From NCBI RefSeq assembly GCF_030269925.1, contig NC_085116.1, forward strand, positions 15,686,001-15,750,000: a stretch of DNA of 64,000 bases, in the 5' to 3' direction. The stretch comes from Bombyx mori (Eukaryota > Arthropoda > Insecta > Lepidoptera > Bombycidae). Under the pieces are notes generated by a model. That model worked only from the letters and a program-made list of their open reading frames with translations. It did no database searches and had not been told where the DNA came from. This document shows, piece by piece, positions 1 through 9,852 of this stretch. The position numbers were made by a program, and so were the translations under genes. The first letter of the stretch is position 1. Each line of letters opens with the position of its first letter.

Positions 1-601
1 CCGCTTTCTCTCAGCTTCTTGCTTTAATCTCATCAGTTGCTCGCAGTAGAGTTCAGAATCGATGGTCCTGCCTGGTGGTAACAGCTCATAATGAATAATG
101 CCCTTCCAATCCCACCACACACAGAGCATCACCTTGTTGCGAGTTAGCCCGGGATTCGCCACAATCTATGAAGCCTGACCGGCCTTTGACCACAATCTTT
201 TTCGCACGTTCTTGTCATACGTGATCCACTTTCATTACCAGTTATCAACTTCTTAAAAAATCGTTCGGTTTCATTGCGTCGTTATTGTGATTCTTTATTA
301 AGAATCACAAATGAGTACACGGTTCACTAGGTATCTTTCAGTAAGCTCGTGAGGTACCCAGATATCGAGCTTTTTTGTGTACCCAGTTTTTTTTCAAATG
401 GGCCAAAACAGTTTTGTGGTCAATTCCCAGTTCTTCAGCTACGCCGTAACTACTGATATGCCGATCTTGCTCCACTTTTTCAAAAATGGCATCCATTTTA
501 TCCGTAATAGGGCGACCAGAGCGACGTGCATCTTTGACATCAAAATTTCCGGATTGAAAACGCTTAACCAAATTTGTGCTACTCGCACAGACACTGCACT
601 A

Positions 602-1588
602 TAGTAGAATTATTTTGTCCGTGCAGTTTGGGTCATAAAAAATCGGAGCGGTGAAGCGAGTATTCCACTCACGAGCCTTATGGACGGGCATAGTGATGCG
701 CATTATTGTTGTCGATAAGCGTTATCGATAGTGTAGTTAGTTTTGTCATTTTGTGGATTAGTGATAAAAATGAAAGAAAAAATCACTAATCGAACACTTA
801 CAGTACATATCGCCGCAGCAAGTTAACGAGAACGGCAGAAATTAACACTTTGTAACTTTTTGGGATCTATTCTTATTTCAGTGAAAATTTTTAATACATT
901 GTTGATAACAACACGTGTAAATATTATTTTGAATAAATTCTGCCGTTTTGATACAAAACAAATGAGTAGCCATTGTGTCACTAAAGAAATTCAGAGAACG
1001 AATGCATAAAAACACATTTCTCTTCGACATAATGTACTATTATTTGCAGGTAAGTACAAATGACTCATAACATAACAATGCTTCACCACCCTTCGTATAC
1101 CATCCCGCCGCCGTGTACCTTTTTTTTAATTGCTAGATGGGTGGACGAGCTCACAGCCCACCTGGTGTTAAGTGGTTACTGGAGCTTATAGGCATTACTG
1201 CTTGCTTCACGGCAGAAATAGGCAGGGCCGTGGTACCTACCCGCGCGGACTCACAAGAGATCCTACCACCAGTAATTACGCAAATTATAATTTCGCGGGT
1301 TTCATTGTTTATTACACGATGTTACTCCTTCACCGTGGAAGTCAATCGTGAACGTTTGTTGAGTACGTATTTCATTAGAAAAATTGGTACCCGCCTGAGA
1401 TTCGAACACCGGTGCATCGGTCAACACGAATGCATCGTACGTCTTATCCGTTAGGCCACGACGACTTCAAGACCTTCGATGACTCATTTGTTTTTATCGA
1501 TAATGGCGTTGCGCCCGCGCAACATGCTCACGGCCCTAGCCAGGCTATGTTTTATGACCCAAACTGCACGGACAAAATAATTCTACTA
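602..1588. mobile_element. non-autonomous TIR element (MITE) nested in mariner
   Basis: Perfect 39-bp terminal inverted repeats lie at 602-640 and 1550-1588 (outer end TAGTAGAATTATTTTGTCCG), flanked by a TA duplication at 600-601 and 1589-1590. Removing the element rejoins the mariner coding sequence (VYGP|SAVSVRVAQ). There is no transposase in the 987 bp, and a Bm1 SINE occupies about 1136-1475. The TA target suggests mobilisation by a Tc1/mariner-type enzyme. Confidence 0.85.
1120..1475 (-). mobile_element. Bm1 SINE (nested in MITE)
   Basis: Bm1 in minus orientation. The tRNA-like head with a GTTCGAA-type B box and GGCCTAA A-box region lies at about 1390-1475, the body contains the ACACGATGTTA stretch, and the tail GGTGGGCTGTGAGCTCGTCCACCCATCTA ends in an A-run near 1120-1128. 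Part of the body is missing relative to longer copies in this window. Confidence 0.8.
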
Positions 1589-1891
1589 TAGGTCCATAAA
1601 CATTGCAATTTTTTTTCGCGGCTTGCGTTGCATTTTTATCTTTTTTGTAGTAAAATTTTAAAATGTAGTATCGAATTTCTTCACTCATCTTGACAGTACG
1701 AAAAATAATAATAATCATACATTTTCCTAATTTGAATTTAGAATTATTTTCTTTAAAATTTAAACTTTTAATGCTACCAAAACCAGCCAGATACAAATGG
1801 TATAAATTTTTATAAATTTTTTCAAAGAGATTTATTACAAGTTCATACATACTATAATGCGAAAATACTTTTTCCCCAACCTATTATATAA

Positions 1892-2286
1892 CGTGGTTAA
1901 CGACTTTTAGTAATATTAAGACTTTGTTTTGACTATTATTTTAAATGATGAAATGTTGTTTTGATAAATATCACAAAATGTAGGGTAGACTCCGTAACGC
2001 TACAGTATAAAATGCCGGTACGTGGACAGAGTCGTGGCATTCCGTGTCAGACAGTCATTCAGTCCGTATCAGACGGTCCGTCCGTCTGTCAGTGAGTCTC
2101 TGGCAGGCAGTCAGTCAGTCAGTCAGTCGGTCTGTCGGTATGTGGAACGAAACTGTCGGTTTACCCTGTCATTGTGAAAGTTGTGTGTGTTGAGTTTCAA
2201 TAATTATTATTCAAAAAGTTTTATTGACTAAACTGAGTTCAATCGAATACGAGTGATGACGGAAACTACCGCTCAGCCATCCATGG
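1892..2286 (+). repeat. 5' LTR of gypsy-type element (5' end truncated)
   Basis: This stretch is nearly the same as 5928-6278 downstream, in direct orientation. It holds a TATAAAA box near 2006, a run of CAGT/GTCA short repeats (2060-2140), and ends near CAGCCATCCATGG. It lacks the first roughly 24 bases present in the right LTR, apparently lost where the mariner element adjoins. About 44 bp of CAGT-type repeat present here is missing from the right LTR. Confidence 0.75.
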
Positions 2287-2639
2287 CCCGCCCCGACATC
2301 AGAAGCGGGATCAGGACTCTACTCTCACTGGCGTGACGTATTTGAACATGTTCGAAGTACAGCGGAAAAACATGATGCAGATCAGAGTACCAGTAACGGT
2401 ATCTAAGATCACGGGTCAGAAATTCATCGGGAACAGACAGATGCCGATCCATGTGCTTGGTGCGCTACGGTTGATATGTACCTCGATGAACGTCTACTGG
2501 ATGGTGCATAGCTCATTGTAGTCTTCAGTGGGGCCCTGAAAGGCGGTGCCTTATCATGTTGTCGCGGATTTCACACATAGGTGTCACATGGAGGCATTTG
2601 CGACTTATTTCTCGCTCGTTATGATGCGAAATTCTTGCT

Positions 2640-3015
2640 GTGACGCTTATCAATTTAAGCAATGGTAAGCCACAAAAGCGTGAATGCAGCATACGCACGT
2701 CGTGTAATAACGTCCGTTACCTCGATGGAAGATCTGAGCCACGAAGAAATCGTCACATCTTACGTTCTGGCTCATGTTGCCCAGTTGACTCTCGACTTAA
2801 TCATATGGCATTTACTAGCGGAAATACGACACGTAACAAGCTATTGCAAGAAATTAAGGCAAGTGCAAGTCTCAAGTGAAAGTTCGATCGCAATAATAGA
2901 TCTGTCATGACGAGTGGGTAGTTCCGACACGAATCGTTTTAAGCCAATGACTACTGCTAGAGTTACATGCCACTAGTGCAGTAAACCAGGACATGAAACT
3001 GTGAATTGTCGCTGA
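2640..3015 (+). pseudogene. Gag remnant with broken CCHC zinc knuckle
   Basis: A partial open frame at 2662-2910 precedes a retroviral-type knuckle, C-X2-C-X4-H-X4-C, at 2968-3009. A TAG stop replaces the residue after the first Cys-His, so the frame is dead. The rest of 2287-2960 shows no recognisable protein motif. The Gag assignment rests on the knuckle and its position just inside the left LTR. Confidence 0.55.
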
Positions 3016-3111
3016 AACTTTAGAATCTGCTAGATTTAATACCAATAACACTACACGTTCGATGACTTCGGGCTCCAGCAAGCAAGCAAGTTTCCGTGGG
3101 GAAGAAAATTG

Positions 3112-3873
3112 ACACATTTGAAGTCGTCGTGACCTGTAAGATAAGACGTCCGGTGCGTTCGTGTCTGGCGATGCGGCGGTGTTCGGGTCCCGCTGGCGGA
3201 TGCCAGTTTTTCCGGTGAAGTGCGTGCTTGTGCGTGCTTGACAAGTGTTCGCGGTTGGCTTCCGCAGTGTGGGAGTAACATCGTGTAGTAGAGGTGGAAC
3301 CCGCAAAATTGTAGTTTGCATGGTGGCTGGTGGTAAGATGTCTTGTGAGTCTGCACAGGTAGCCGGAGGTGAGACTTTCGCGGTCGCGGCCCACCCAGTC
3401 CGCGAGAACCGGGCAGATCGCCTCGACGGTACGGAGGCCGGCCGACGGGTCCGCCAAACGACGAGACCACGCCTCCAGCACGGAATGCCGAGATTGGAGC
3501 CTCCGCGCTCCGGCTGCACTTGAGCTAGGGCGCGCCGCCTCGTAGGAGACTGTGAGGTATCCTTGAATGACTCTGACCGCGATCGCGCGCTGCCGGCGTC
3601 GCAGCGCGGCGACGTTCTCGTGGGTAAGGACGTGGCACCAGACGGGTGCTCCGTATAGTGCCATCGACCGCACGGGTACCATCACCCTGCCTATTTCTGC
3701 CGTGAAGCAGTGGTGTATTTCGGTTTGAATGGTGGGGCAGCGGTTGTAGCTATGCTGAGACCTTGGAACTTGTATCTCGGGGTGGATGACGCGTTTGCGT
3801 TGTGGATATCTGTGGGGTCCAGTAACTACATAGCACCGGGTGGGCTGTGAGCTCGTCCATAGTCCACCCATCT
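3112..3873 (+). mobile_element. Bm1 SINE interrupted by R1-like fragment
   Basis: The tRNA-like head (GAAGTCGTCGTGACC...) starts near 3121, the body runs to about 3362, and after a 307-bp interruption it continues from 3670 to the CCCATCTAAGCA tail at about 3873. Orientation is plus. It is nested inside the gypsy remnant. Confidence 0.75.
3363..3669 (-). pseudogene. R1-like non-LTR retrotransposon fragment, RT C-terminal region
   Basis: The minus strand encodes MALYGAPVWCHVLTHENV and ...AIAVRVIQGYLTVSYEAA, a block found C-terminal to the reverse transcriptase domain in R1/LOA-type elements. It interrupts Bm1 and is flanked by an imperfect 11-bp repeat (ctgcacaggta / ccgcacgggta), as expected for retrotransposition into the SINE. 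Both ends are truncated. The exact clade is uncertain. Confidence 0.65.
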
Positions 3874-3999
3874 AAGCAAAAACATTGCTACGAGTTGCCG
3901 CCGAGGCAAATTGATGGCGCGATGTCATCGACGGCCGCGAGCAACGCAGCAGCAGAGCGACGTGCCGGTAGCTGCGTAATATCGAGTATTTTTGGTAAA

Positions 4000-4110
4000 T
4001 GAGAACAATCTGGTGAGTCGTATTATTTTTATTTGGATTCTGGTGCCGAATGCTCTCTTGTCAAGAAATTTATTAGCAGTAGCCTCATATTTCAGCAATT
4101 TTATGCGATG
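4000..4110 (+). pseudogene. retropepsin (protease) remnant of gypsy element
   Basis: A short frame reads FYLDSGAECSLVKKF at about 4030-4074, with the DSG catalytic motif of LTR-retrotransposon aspartic proteases followed by the usual hydrophobic stretch. The frame closes soon after. No reverse transcriptase or RNase H motifs follow; 4110-4878 holds no feature I can assign apart from TTGATG-rich simple sequence near 4505-4550. Confidence 0.6.
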
Positions 4111-4878
4111 GTTCTCATAAAGGGTCTGTTGTTTTGACCAAAACTGTACGGAACAAATCCTTTGCGATGGTTTATTGCTTACTCATTTTTATGTCATGTA
4201 CTACCCGATAGTTGTTTTAATCGGTTCAGTTAGATTGAGCATTCAGCGAAATAAGCACTTAAATCTAGTGTGTCCTTATTCGAAGCCCAGACTTGCGTTA
4301 TTGCTGACCAAGCTCTCAATGAGCTCATGGAATTGTTCATCTTTTTTTAGATTGTTCTATCCAACGTATAAAAAGGGTGAGCCCTCTTGAGCTTTTAATA
4401 ATTCGCGTGCCATACCCCCAAAGCTTTTTACTTTAAATGATACTGAAAACAAGAGATTAACCTTGACGAGACCAGAGAGCAACCGTTGGAAAGTTAGTAA
4501 AATTTGATGTTGAAATTGATGTTAAGCTTGATGATTTGATGTTGAAACTGATAACACTCATGATTACATAAATTTGCCTAAGTAGTGCTACTGACGAGAC
4601 TGATGAGTGAGGTGAGAGTACCTCCATCGATTGGTACAGCGGAGACCTGAGTCTCAATGGACACTATCGTTGTGTTGGTCTATTAATGACCTGGGAGTCG
4701 CTGACTCTATATTGTGAAGTGATGTGTATTGTTTTTATCATTTGTGGTACTAGCTGCGCCGGCAGCCAGGCCATGAGCGTTCTATACGATTTTGTTGAAA
4801 CTAGTGATGTAGAAGATGTAGAGTCAAATGACCACGATACAACTAACTGATTAAAGTAAGGTTGCAAGACCGTTATCG

Positions 4879-5244
4879 TTGATGTGTAGCGATGTAGAAA
4901 CTGAAATTGATATTGACGAAATTCGCGAGATAGCATCTGAGAACATAAAAAAATGTGCGGATTATGATAAGGGGCGATTTGATAAAACAAAGGCGAAAAT
5001 TTCAATTTTTTCGGTCGGTGATTTCGTTTTATTAGAAAACGAAGAGCGGAATCAAACGAAACTTGAGCCGAAGTTCAAAGGTCCATTTAGAGTAGTAGAG
5101 GTTCTGGACGGTGATCGTTATACGTTGAAAGCTTTAAACTCTAAGCGTACGTACAAATATGCACACGATAGGTTGAGGAGGATGCCAGTAGGTCATGTAC
5201 CAGTCGAAGTTGATGTTGACAATGATCCTATTGAAGATGAGTGA
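4879..5244 (+). pseudogene. gypsy integrase C-terminal fragment
   Basis: This 121-aa frame includes FSVGDFVLLENEERNQTKLEP, KFKGPFRVVEVLDGDRYTL and KYAHDRLRRMP, the C-terminal chromatin-contact region typical of Ty3/gypsy integrases. The zinc-binding HHCC and DDE catalytic regions are absent upstream, so this is the 3' stub of pol. The natural stop at 5242-5244 is probably the original end of the pol frame. Confidence 0.75.
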
Positions 5245-5903
5245 GCCTAAGTTGTGCCCGTATTGTGTTCGACCGTACCAGTAGCTATTACGTAGTCGTG
5301 CCCGGTAGAAATCGGTGTCTCTTGAGGCAACTCAAGTAGTCCGTGGGTGCGCGGTGCGCGTTTGGCTCTGGTGGAGGTCGGGGTCTGTAAAGACCATCGT
5401 GTGTAGTCAGCGGGTGATGCACACGGGTGATTCACGCTGTGGATGCGCATCTTGAGGGCAATTGCGATTGCTGGTCGGCTGGAGAGCCGTGGCGATAGAG
5501 AGGCTTATGTGAAATTTCGATAATTTAATTGTGATTAATTAAATGGTTGAATGAATAAACGACGGTGGTACAAGGCTCTGATCATCTTCTGCTCTTTAAT
5601 TTGCTCTAGTAGTTTATTGTGATCAATTATTTCTGTTTACTTGAAAATTTTCTAAGCTTTTACTATGTGTGTGTGTGCTTATTGAGCATTAATGAAATTT
5701 TTCAGTTGTATCGTGTGTCGCTAATAATTGGGTAATTAAATTATCTGCTCACACAGGTTAAAGATCTTGTTGAAAACTAACGTTATGGTTTGTAATGAAA
5801 CGAATCCCAATCCTCAATCGTGAATGAATCAGGATTGGCCGAGACGAAACCTGTTTGATATTGCAGAAGGTTGTTTTCCTTGCAGGAGCATCACATAGGG
5901 ACG
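5245..5903. other. gypsy 3' internal region, no gene seen
   Basis: Between the pol stub and the right LTR there is about 660 bp, AT-rich after 5500, with no frame or motif I can support. It probably represents the 3' untranslated part of the LTR element. Confidence 0.4.
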
Positions 5904-6278
5904 TGTGACGTGTCAGAATGGCCGTGTCGTGGTTAACGACTTTTAGTAATATTAAGACGTTGTTTTGACTATTATTTTAAATGATGAAATGTTGTTTTGA
6001 TAAATATCACAAAATGTAGGGTAGACTCCGTAACGCCACAGTATAAAATGGCGGTACGTGGACAAAGTCGTGGCATTCCGTATCAGACAGTCATTCAGTC
6101 TGGCAGTCAGTCAGTCAGTCGGTCTGTCGGTATGTGGAACGAAACTGTCGGTTTACCCTGTCATTGTGAAAGTTGTGTGTGTTGAGTTTCAATAATTATT
6201 ATTCAAAAAGTTTTATTGACTAAACTGAGTTCAATCGAATACGAGTGATGACGGAAACTACCGCTCAGCCATCCCTGG
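5904..6278 (+). repeat. 3' LTR of gypsy-type element
   Basis: Direct repeat of 1892-2286, probably starting TGTGACGTGTCAG at 5904. It includes TATAAAA near 6044 and a shortened CAGT repeat tract. The end near 6278 is approximate because the two copies continue to agree for a few bases (TGGC). An (AT)n run at about 6290-6305 follows. Confidence 0.7.
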
Positions 6279-6329
6279 CGCACGACGACATATATATATA
6301 TATATACGCCGCAAAAATTTACATATACG

Positions 6330-6609
6330 TCGACAGGTTAGAGCCCCGTGAGCTCACCTACTCATTCTGTGAATCTAGTATTAACCCTTCGAGGCTACTA
6401 GAATGGGTAGGAAAAAAATTTATCGTACTCACCCCGAAAGGATTGTTCTCGTCGACTAGTGCGTACGGTATGCCCAAAAACTTCGAGAACTTTCCATTTT
6501 CGGACCTCAGTCCCCTGATGAGGCCCCGCTGAGTATCAACAAGCGGGTCTATCCTCAACCGGGCAGCCACTGCTGACAACAAGCCCAAAAGAGCAACCAA
6601 TCGCAGCAT
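6330..6609 (-). CDS. carboxylesterase copy A, exon 1 only (partial gene)
   Basis: Exon 1 is 6433-6609 on the minus strand: 59 codons from ATG at 6609, ending ...VDENNPFG before the donor GTGAGT at 6432. Residues 1-16 (MLRLVALLGLLSAVAA) form a secretory signal peptide. The intron carries the end of the 322-bp repeat also found in copies C and E, so A belongs to that type, but the match stops near 6335, where gypsy-flanking sequence begins. Exons 2 and 3 are not in the window. Either the gypsy/mariner nest expanded intron 1 and the exons lie left of base 1, or they were lost. Relative to the other copies there is one conservative change (FSKF for FAKF). Confidence 0.7.
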
Positions 6610-6647
6610 ACTTGCACTGGAAATGCGCTGTTTGTGCGCTGTCAGAT

Positions 6648-6657
6648 ATTTTATATA
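6648..6657 (-). promoter_or_regulatory. TATA box of COE copy A
   Basis: The minus strand reads TATATAAAAT, ending 39 nt upstream of the exon 1 ATG. The spacing is the same in all five COE copies. The box differs slightly from the TATATAAAT of copies B-E. Jockey-1 begins only about 54 bp further upstream. Confidence 0.65.
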
Positions 6658-6828
6658 AGACCTGTATCTCAAAATGATAACGGAGCAACAATCTCCGTGA
6701 AATCAAATTATTTTTTTTTTTTTTTTTTTTTTTTTTATGATTGAAAGTTTACTGGTGGCCCGAAGGCCTTTCCAGTTTCACAAGGACAGGTGGGCGAGCA
6801 AAGGCTCAGCCAAGAGGGGTGGGATTTG

Positions 6829-9800
6829 CTAACAATTGCCCGAGCGCCTCCGAAGGAGACCTAACAACTCAAGAGCAATTGTTTCGCGAATGAATCTACT
6901 ACCGGATCGGAATCGCGACCCGCTGAGAAGATCCGGCGAGAAACTCAGCGGGCTGATGCATGGGTTAGGTTGCACGTCGACCTCTTTGTCGAGTTCGACG
7001 AGTACGGTTACGTTACGGTTCCTAAGCCTGCTCCTAGTATTAGAGCTGAAGGCATCTAATGCAAAGGTTATTGGATCTGATGGATCCGTAAGGACGTGTC
7101 TAGGGCGTCGACGGTGACTGGCTCCTGCATGATCAGGATTCGGGGAGTAGTCAGCGGCGGCAACGATAAGGCGATTATCATGACGCATAGCCTTATCGAA
7201 GTATCGTTCCGACGCTGACTTCATGTATTTCCGAATTGATTCGAGGCCCAGGTCGTCGTGTAGGTCAACGTTCCTCACGAACCACGGAGCCCCGACAGCT
7301 AACCTGCAAAAGCGGGATTGTAGGGATTGGAGGGTGTCTATGTGTGTGCGGGCCGCGTGAGCGAACACCACACTCGCGTAAGTCATGACGGGCCTTATGC
7401 AAGTTTTGTAAAGTGTCACCTTGTTCCGAAGGGACATTTTACTCCGCTTACAGATCATGGGGTAGAGTCTACCGAGAATAAACGCGGCACGGTCACGGAC
7501 TGATTTTATATGCGGGCGGAATGTCATCGATGCATCCAGGGTAACGCCCAGGTACTTGACCTTCCTAGCCCAGGGTATGGGTTGTCTAAAGAGAGTAATC
7601 GGGGGTGTGAGATTCCTCCTCCTAATCCGGGAGGAAATCCGTGTGGAGCTTCCCCTCTGAAATAGCACCGCAGTACTTTTCGCTGGGTTGATGTCTATGC
7701 GCCATTTTCGGAACCACTGTCCTAGGGCTAGGGCTGCGCTCTGAAGCTTCTTCGCGATTAGGGACTTATTTCTACTAGAATAGTAAACAGTCGTGTCGTC
7801 GGCGAATAAAGCTAAATGGGTCGGCGGCGACCGGGGAATATCGTTGACGAATAAGCTAAATAGGAGGGGTGAGAGGACAGAGCCTTGCGGGACTCCAGCT
7901 GTGAGAGGTCGTGGGGAGGAGCGGGTTCCCTCGACTCGATATCGAAAAGAGCGGTTCGACAAGAAGTCCCGTATGATGAGCACGAGACTATCCGGCACGC
8001 CCATGTTGAATAGTTTGAAAATCAAACCATTGTGCCAGACTTTGTCGAACGCTTTTGCGACGTCGAAGAAGAGAGCTCCCGTGTATAACGGTTTTGGTCG
8101 ATTAATCCCCACAAGAATGTGCTCCGTGAGGCGGTGCACCTGTTGAACGCATGAGTGATTTGTACGGAATCCGAATTGTTCATCGATGAGAATGCCCTTG
8201 GATGAGACGAAGTCTCTGAGGCGTTTGTAAAGCAGACGCTCATACAGTTTGCCTAGAGACATGAGGAGGCTAATCGGGCGGTAGCTCGTCGGATGATTTT
8301 TTGGTTTACCGGGTTTATGTATGCCGATAACGTCCGCTTCTTTCCACACCGCGGGAAAGATACAGTTCGCCATAGCGGCATTGAAAATAGATGCCAACAT
8401 CACGATGAGTTGGACGGGTAGAAGTTTAATAACGCGGTTAGATATACCGTCGGAACCGGGAGCCTTGCGAGGACGTAGGTCTTTGATCAAGTCTTTAACT
8501 TCCATCGGGGTGACGGGTGGTAACGCATCCGAGGGTGGCAAGGAGGCTCTGCGTTCAACCTCACTGTCTACTAATTCTACATGAACAGGGTCCACGGATT
8601 GAGTGCTGGGCGTGCACTGGGTTTGCAATGTATCGGCCAGCAGCTCTGCTTTTTCATCATCATCGAACGCCGCGAGTCGGCCTGAGGGGCCTATGAGGGG
8701 GGGCATAGTTACTACCGTATCCGATTTGAGAGTACGAGCTAAGCGGTAGTAAGACCTTTGGGAGGGCGCGAGTCTTTCTAAGAAATCAGACCATCTGGCA
8801 TCTCGGACTTCGGCGATGCGAGACTTTACGTCGCGTTGTAGGGCACGCATTCGAATACGATTATCCACGGTAGGATACCTATCGTAGGCGCGGATCGAGG
8901 CGTTCTTAGCTCTAAGGAGTTCCCTAATATCGTCGGGCAATTTGAAGCGGTGAAGGAAGTCCTCCGCTACAACTTGCTTCGATGACCTATCTAATGTCGA
9001 GGTGATGTGTGACGTTAAGATGTCTATGGCTTCAGCGGTATCCTGAGGAGACGGGGTAGAGTCCGGGCTCAACGGGAGCAATGGTGGATCAGATTCAGCC
9101 AAGCTGATGCCCAGCGTGTGCCAATCCACCACAATCCTCGTGACGGGAACGGAATCGGGAGCGCGACCGAGCTTCATAACGACGGGACGATGGTCTGAAT
9201 CTAACTCTGAAACTACTTCGATCGAGTGTAAGCGCAGAGTTACGTTTTTTAATAACGCTATGTCGAGTATATCCGGGCGATGCGCGATATTTAGCGGGTA
9301 GTGAGTCGGGGTTAGCGGAGCGACGATATCGAAGGCGAGATCATCGACTAACGCGTCAAGCCGCCTGCCATTCGGTGTTGTGGTGTGTGAGTTCCACCTG
9401 ACGTGTTTACAATTTAGGTCGCCCGCCAGAATGACAGAGCTTCCCATGCCGAGCAGCGCCTCGATATCACTGCTTAGAACGATCTTATCCGGTGGAAGAT
9501 AAACGGACGCGATAACGATCGGCGCGTGTCCAGTCAGTGAGATTCGGCATACTGATGCTTCGATGTTAGAAAGCGCGGGGGGGTCGAGTGGGACGCAGTG
9601 CAGGGCTCGTCTATAGTAAATGACGGTACCACCACCACGAGCAGTGAGCCTGTCGTTCCTAACCATGTTATAGTTCGCGATTTTAGGGTCGCGGCGCGCG
9701 GGCTTAAGCAGGGTCTCCTGCACCAAAAAGATGTCAATTTGATGGTCACGCAAAAAATCACAAACCTGATCACGTTGATTTGCGAGACCGTAAGCGTTAA

Positions 9801-9849
9801 AAAATCCTATCGTTACGGATAGGGGCTTTATTCTACTTATGTACGCCAT
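6829..9849 (-). CDS. jockey-1 ORF2: endonuclease / reverse transcriptase
   Basis: A 1006-aa frame starts at ATG 9849, 3 nt after the ORF1 stop (TAATCAATG). The N-terminal AP-endonuclease domain (residues about 1-230) shows QET near residue 44, the AGDLNCKH block and SDHRPV. The reverse transcriptase (about 440-790) shows KAPGSDGI, SYRPISLL, FFDVAKAFDKVWH, GVPQGSVLSPLLF and the catalytic FADD near residue 683. No RNase H follows, as usual for jockey elements. The last roughly 50 residues differ from jockey-2 and from the truncated copy at 37986 because of a small insertion near 7008 that shifts frame; the alternative tail ends in RRRSGNC. Function is otherwise likely intact. Confidence 0.92.
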   Translation of the reverse strand: MAYISRIKPLSVTIGFFNAYGLANQRDQVCDFLRDHQIDIFLVQETLLKPARRDPKIANYNMVRNDRLTARGGGTVIYYRRALHCVPLDPPALSNIEASVCRISLTGHAPIVIASVYLPPDKIVLSSDIEALLGMGSSVILAGDLNCKHVRWNSHTTTPNGRRLDALVDDLAFDIVAPLTPTHYPLNIAHRPDILDIALLKNVTLRLHSIEVVSELDSDHRPVVMKLGRAPDSVPVTRIVVDWHTLGISLAESDPPLLPLSPDSTPSPQDTAEAIDILTSHITSTLDRSSKQVVAEDFLHRFKLPDDIRELLRAKNASIRAYDRYPTVDNRIRMRALQRDVKSRIAEVRDARWSDFLERLAPSQRSYYRLARTLKSDTVVTMPPLIGPSGRLAAFDDDEKAELLADTLQTQCTPSTQSVDPVHVELVDSEVERRASLPPSDALPPVTPMEVKDLIKDLRPRKAPGSDGISNRVIKLLPVQLIVMLASIFNAAMANCIFPAVWKEADVIGIHKPGKPKNHPTSYRPISLLMSLGKLYERLLYKRLRDFVSSKGILIDEQFGFRTNHSCVQQVHRLTEHILVGINRPKPLYTGALFFDVAKAFDKVWHNGLIFKLFNMGVPDSLVLIIRDFLSNRSFRYRVEGTRSSPRPLTAGVPQGSVLSPLLFSLFVNDIPRSPPTHLALFADDTTVYYSSRNKSLIAKKLQSAALALGQWFRKWRIDINPAKSTAVLFQRGSSTRISSRIRRRNLTPPITLFRQPIPWARKVKYLGVTLDASMTFRPHIKSVRDRAAFILGRLYPMICKRSKMSLRNKVTLYKTCIRPVMTYASVVFAHAARTHIDTLQSLQSRFCRLAVGAPWFVRNVDLHDDLGLESIRKYMKSASERYFDKAMRHDNRLIVAAADYSPNPDHAGASHRRRPRHVLTDPSDPITFALDAFSSNTRSRLRNRNVTVLVELDKEVDVQPNPCISPLSFSPDLLSGSRFRSGSRFIRETIALELLGLLRRRSGNC

Positions 9850-9852
9850 TGA

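Larger units (their letters stand above)
1..1688 (-). pseudogene. mariner transposase remnant, interrupted
   Basis: Minus-strand reading from an ATG at 1688-1686 gives the N-terminal mariner segment (EEIRYYILKFYYKK...AAKK), which stops at the inserted MITE. It resumes at about 599 with the second helix-turn-helix (VEQDRHISSYGVAEELGIDH), followed by DDE-domain pieces including a WWDWKG-like block and LPPG near the window edge. At least one 1-nt deletion near WLKRFQ and several stops break the frame. The family is mariner by motif; a cecropia-like subfamily is a guess. It cannot encode an active enzyme. Confidence 0.8.
1..1883 (-). mobile_element. mariner-family DNA transposon, 3' part cut by window edge
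   Basis: The 5' terminal inverted repeat reads TAGGTTGGGGAAAAAG on the minus strand at about 1868-1883, a typical mariner end. Transposase-like coding runs leftwards from about 1688 and leaves the window at base 1. The coding part is split by a 987-bp MITE at 602-1588. The element abuts the truncated left LTR of the gypsy element that starts near 1892, so it may have inserted into that LTR. The 3' TIR is outside the window. Confidence 0.8.
1892..6278 (+). mobile_element. decayed Ty3/gypsy LTR retrotransposon
   Basis: Two direct LTRs (1892-2286 and 5904-6278) enclose remnants in the expected order: a Gag CCHC zinc knuckle near 2968-3009, a retropepsin DSGA motif at 4036-4047, and an integrase C-terminal segment at 4879-5244. 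Reverse transcriptase and most of integrase are missing. A Bm1 SINE carrying an R1-like fragment is nested at about 3112-3873. The element lies between the remains of intron 1 of COE copy A and the window edge. No envelope gene was seen. Confidence 0.75.

Noticed and set aside
1390..1475. tRNA-like sequence with GGTTCGAA-type B box
   Set aside because: It is the head of a Bm1 SINE, not a tRNA gene; the same is true at 3121, 17950, 19664 and similar places.
2060..2145. CAGT/GTCA tandem run as a satellite or CRISPR-like array
   Set aside because: It is a short degenerate repeat inside both LTRs, with no spacer structure.
4130..4170. Resemblance to the MITE end (TTTGACCAAAACTGTACGGAAC)
   Set aside because: Similar to the 602-640 TIR but without a partner or clear boundary; too weak to call an element.
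7793..8146. Plus-strand 117-aa frame conserved at 44768-45121
   Set aside because: Antisense shadow of the jockey RT; conserved only because the coding strand is.
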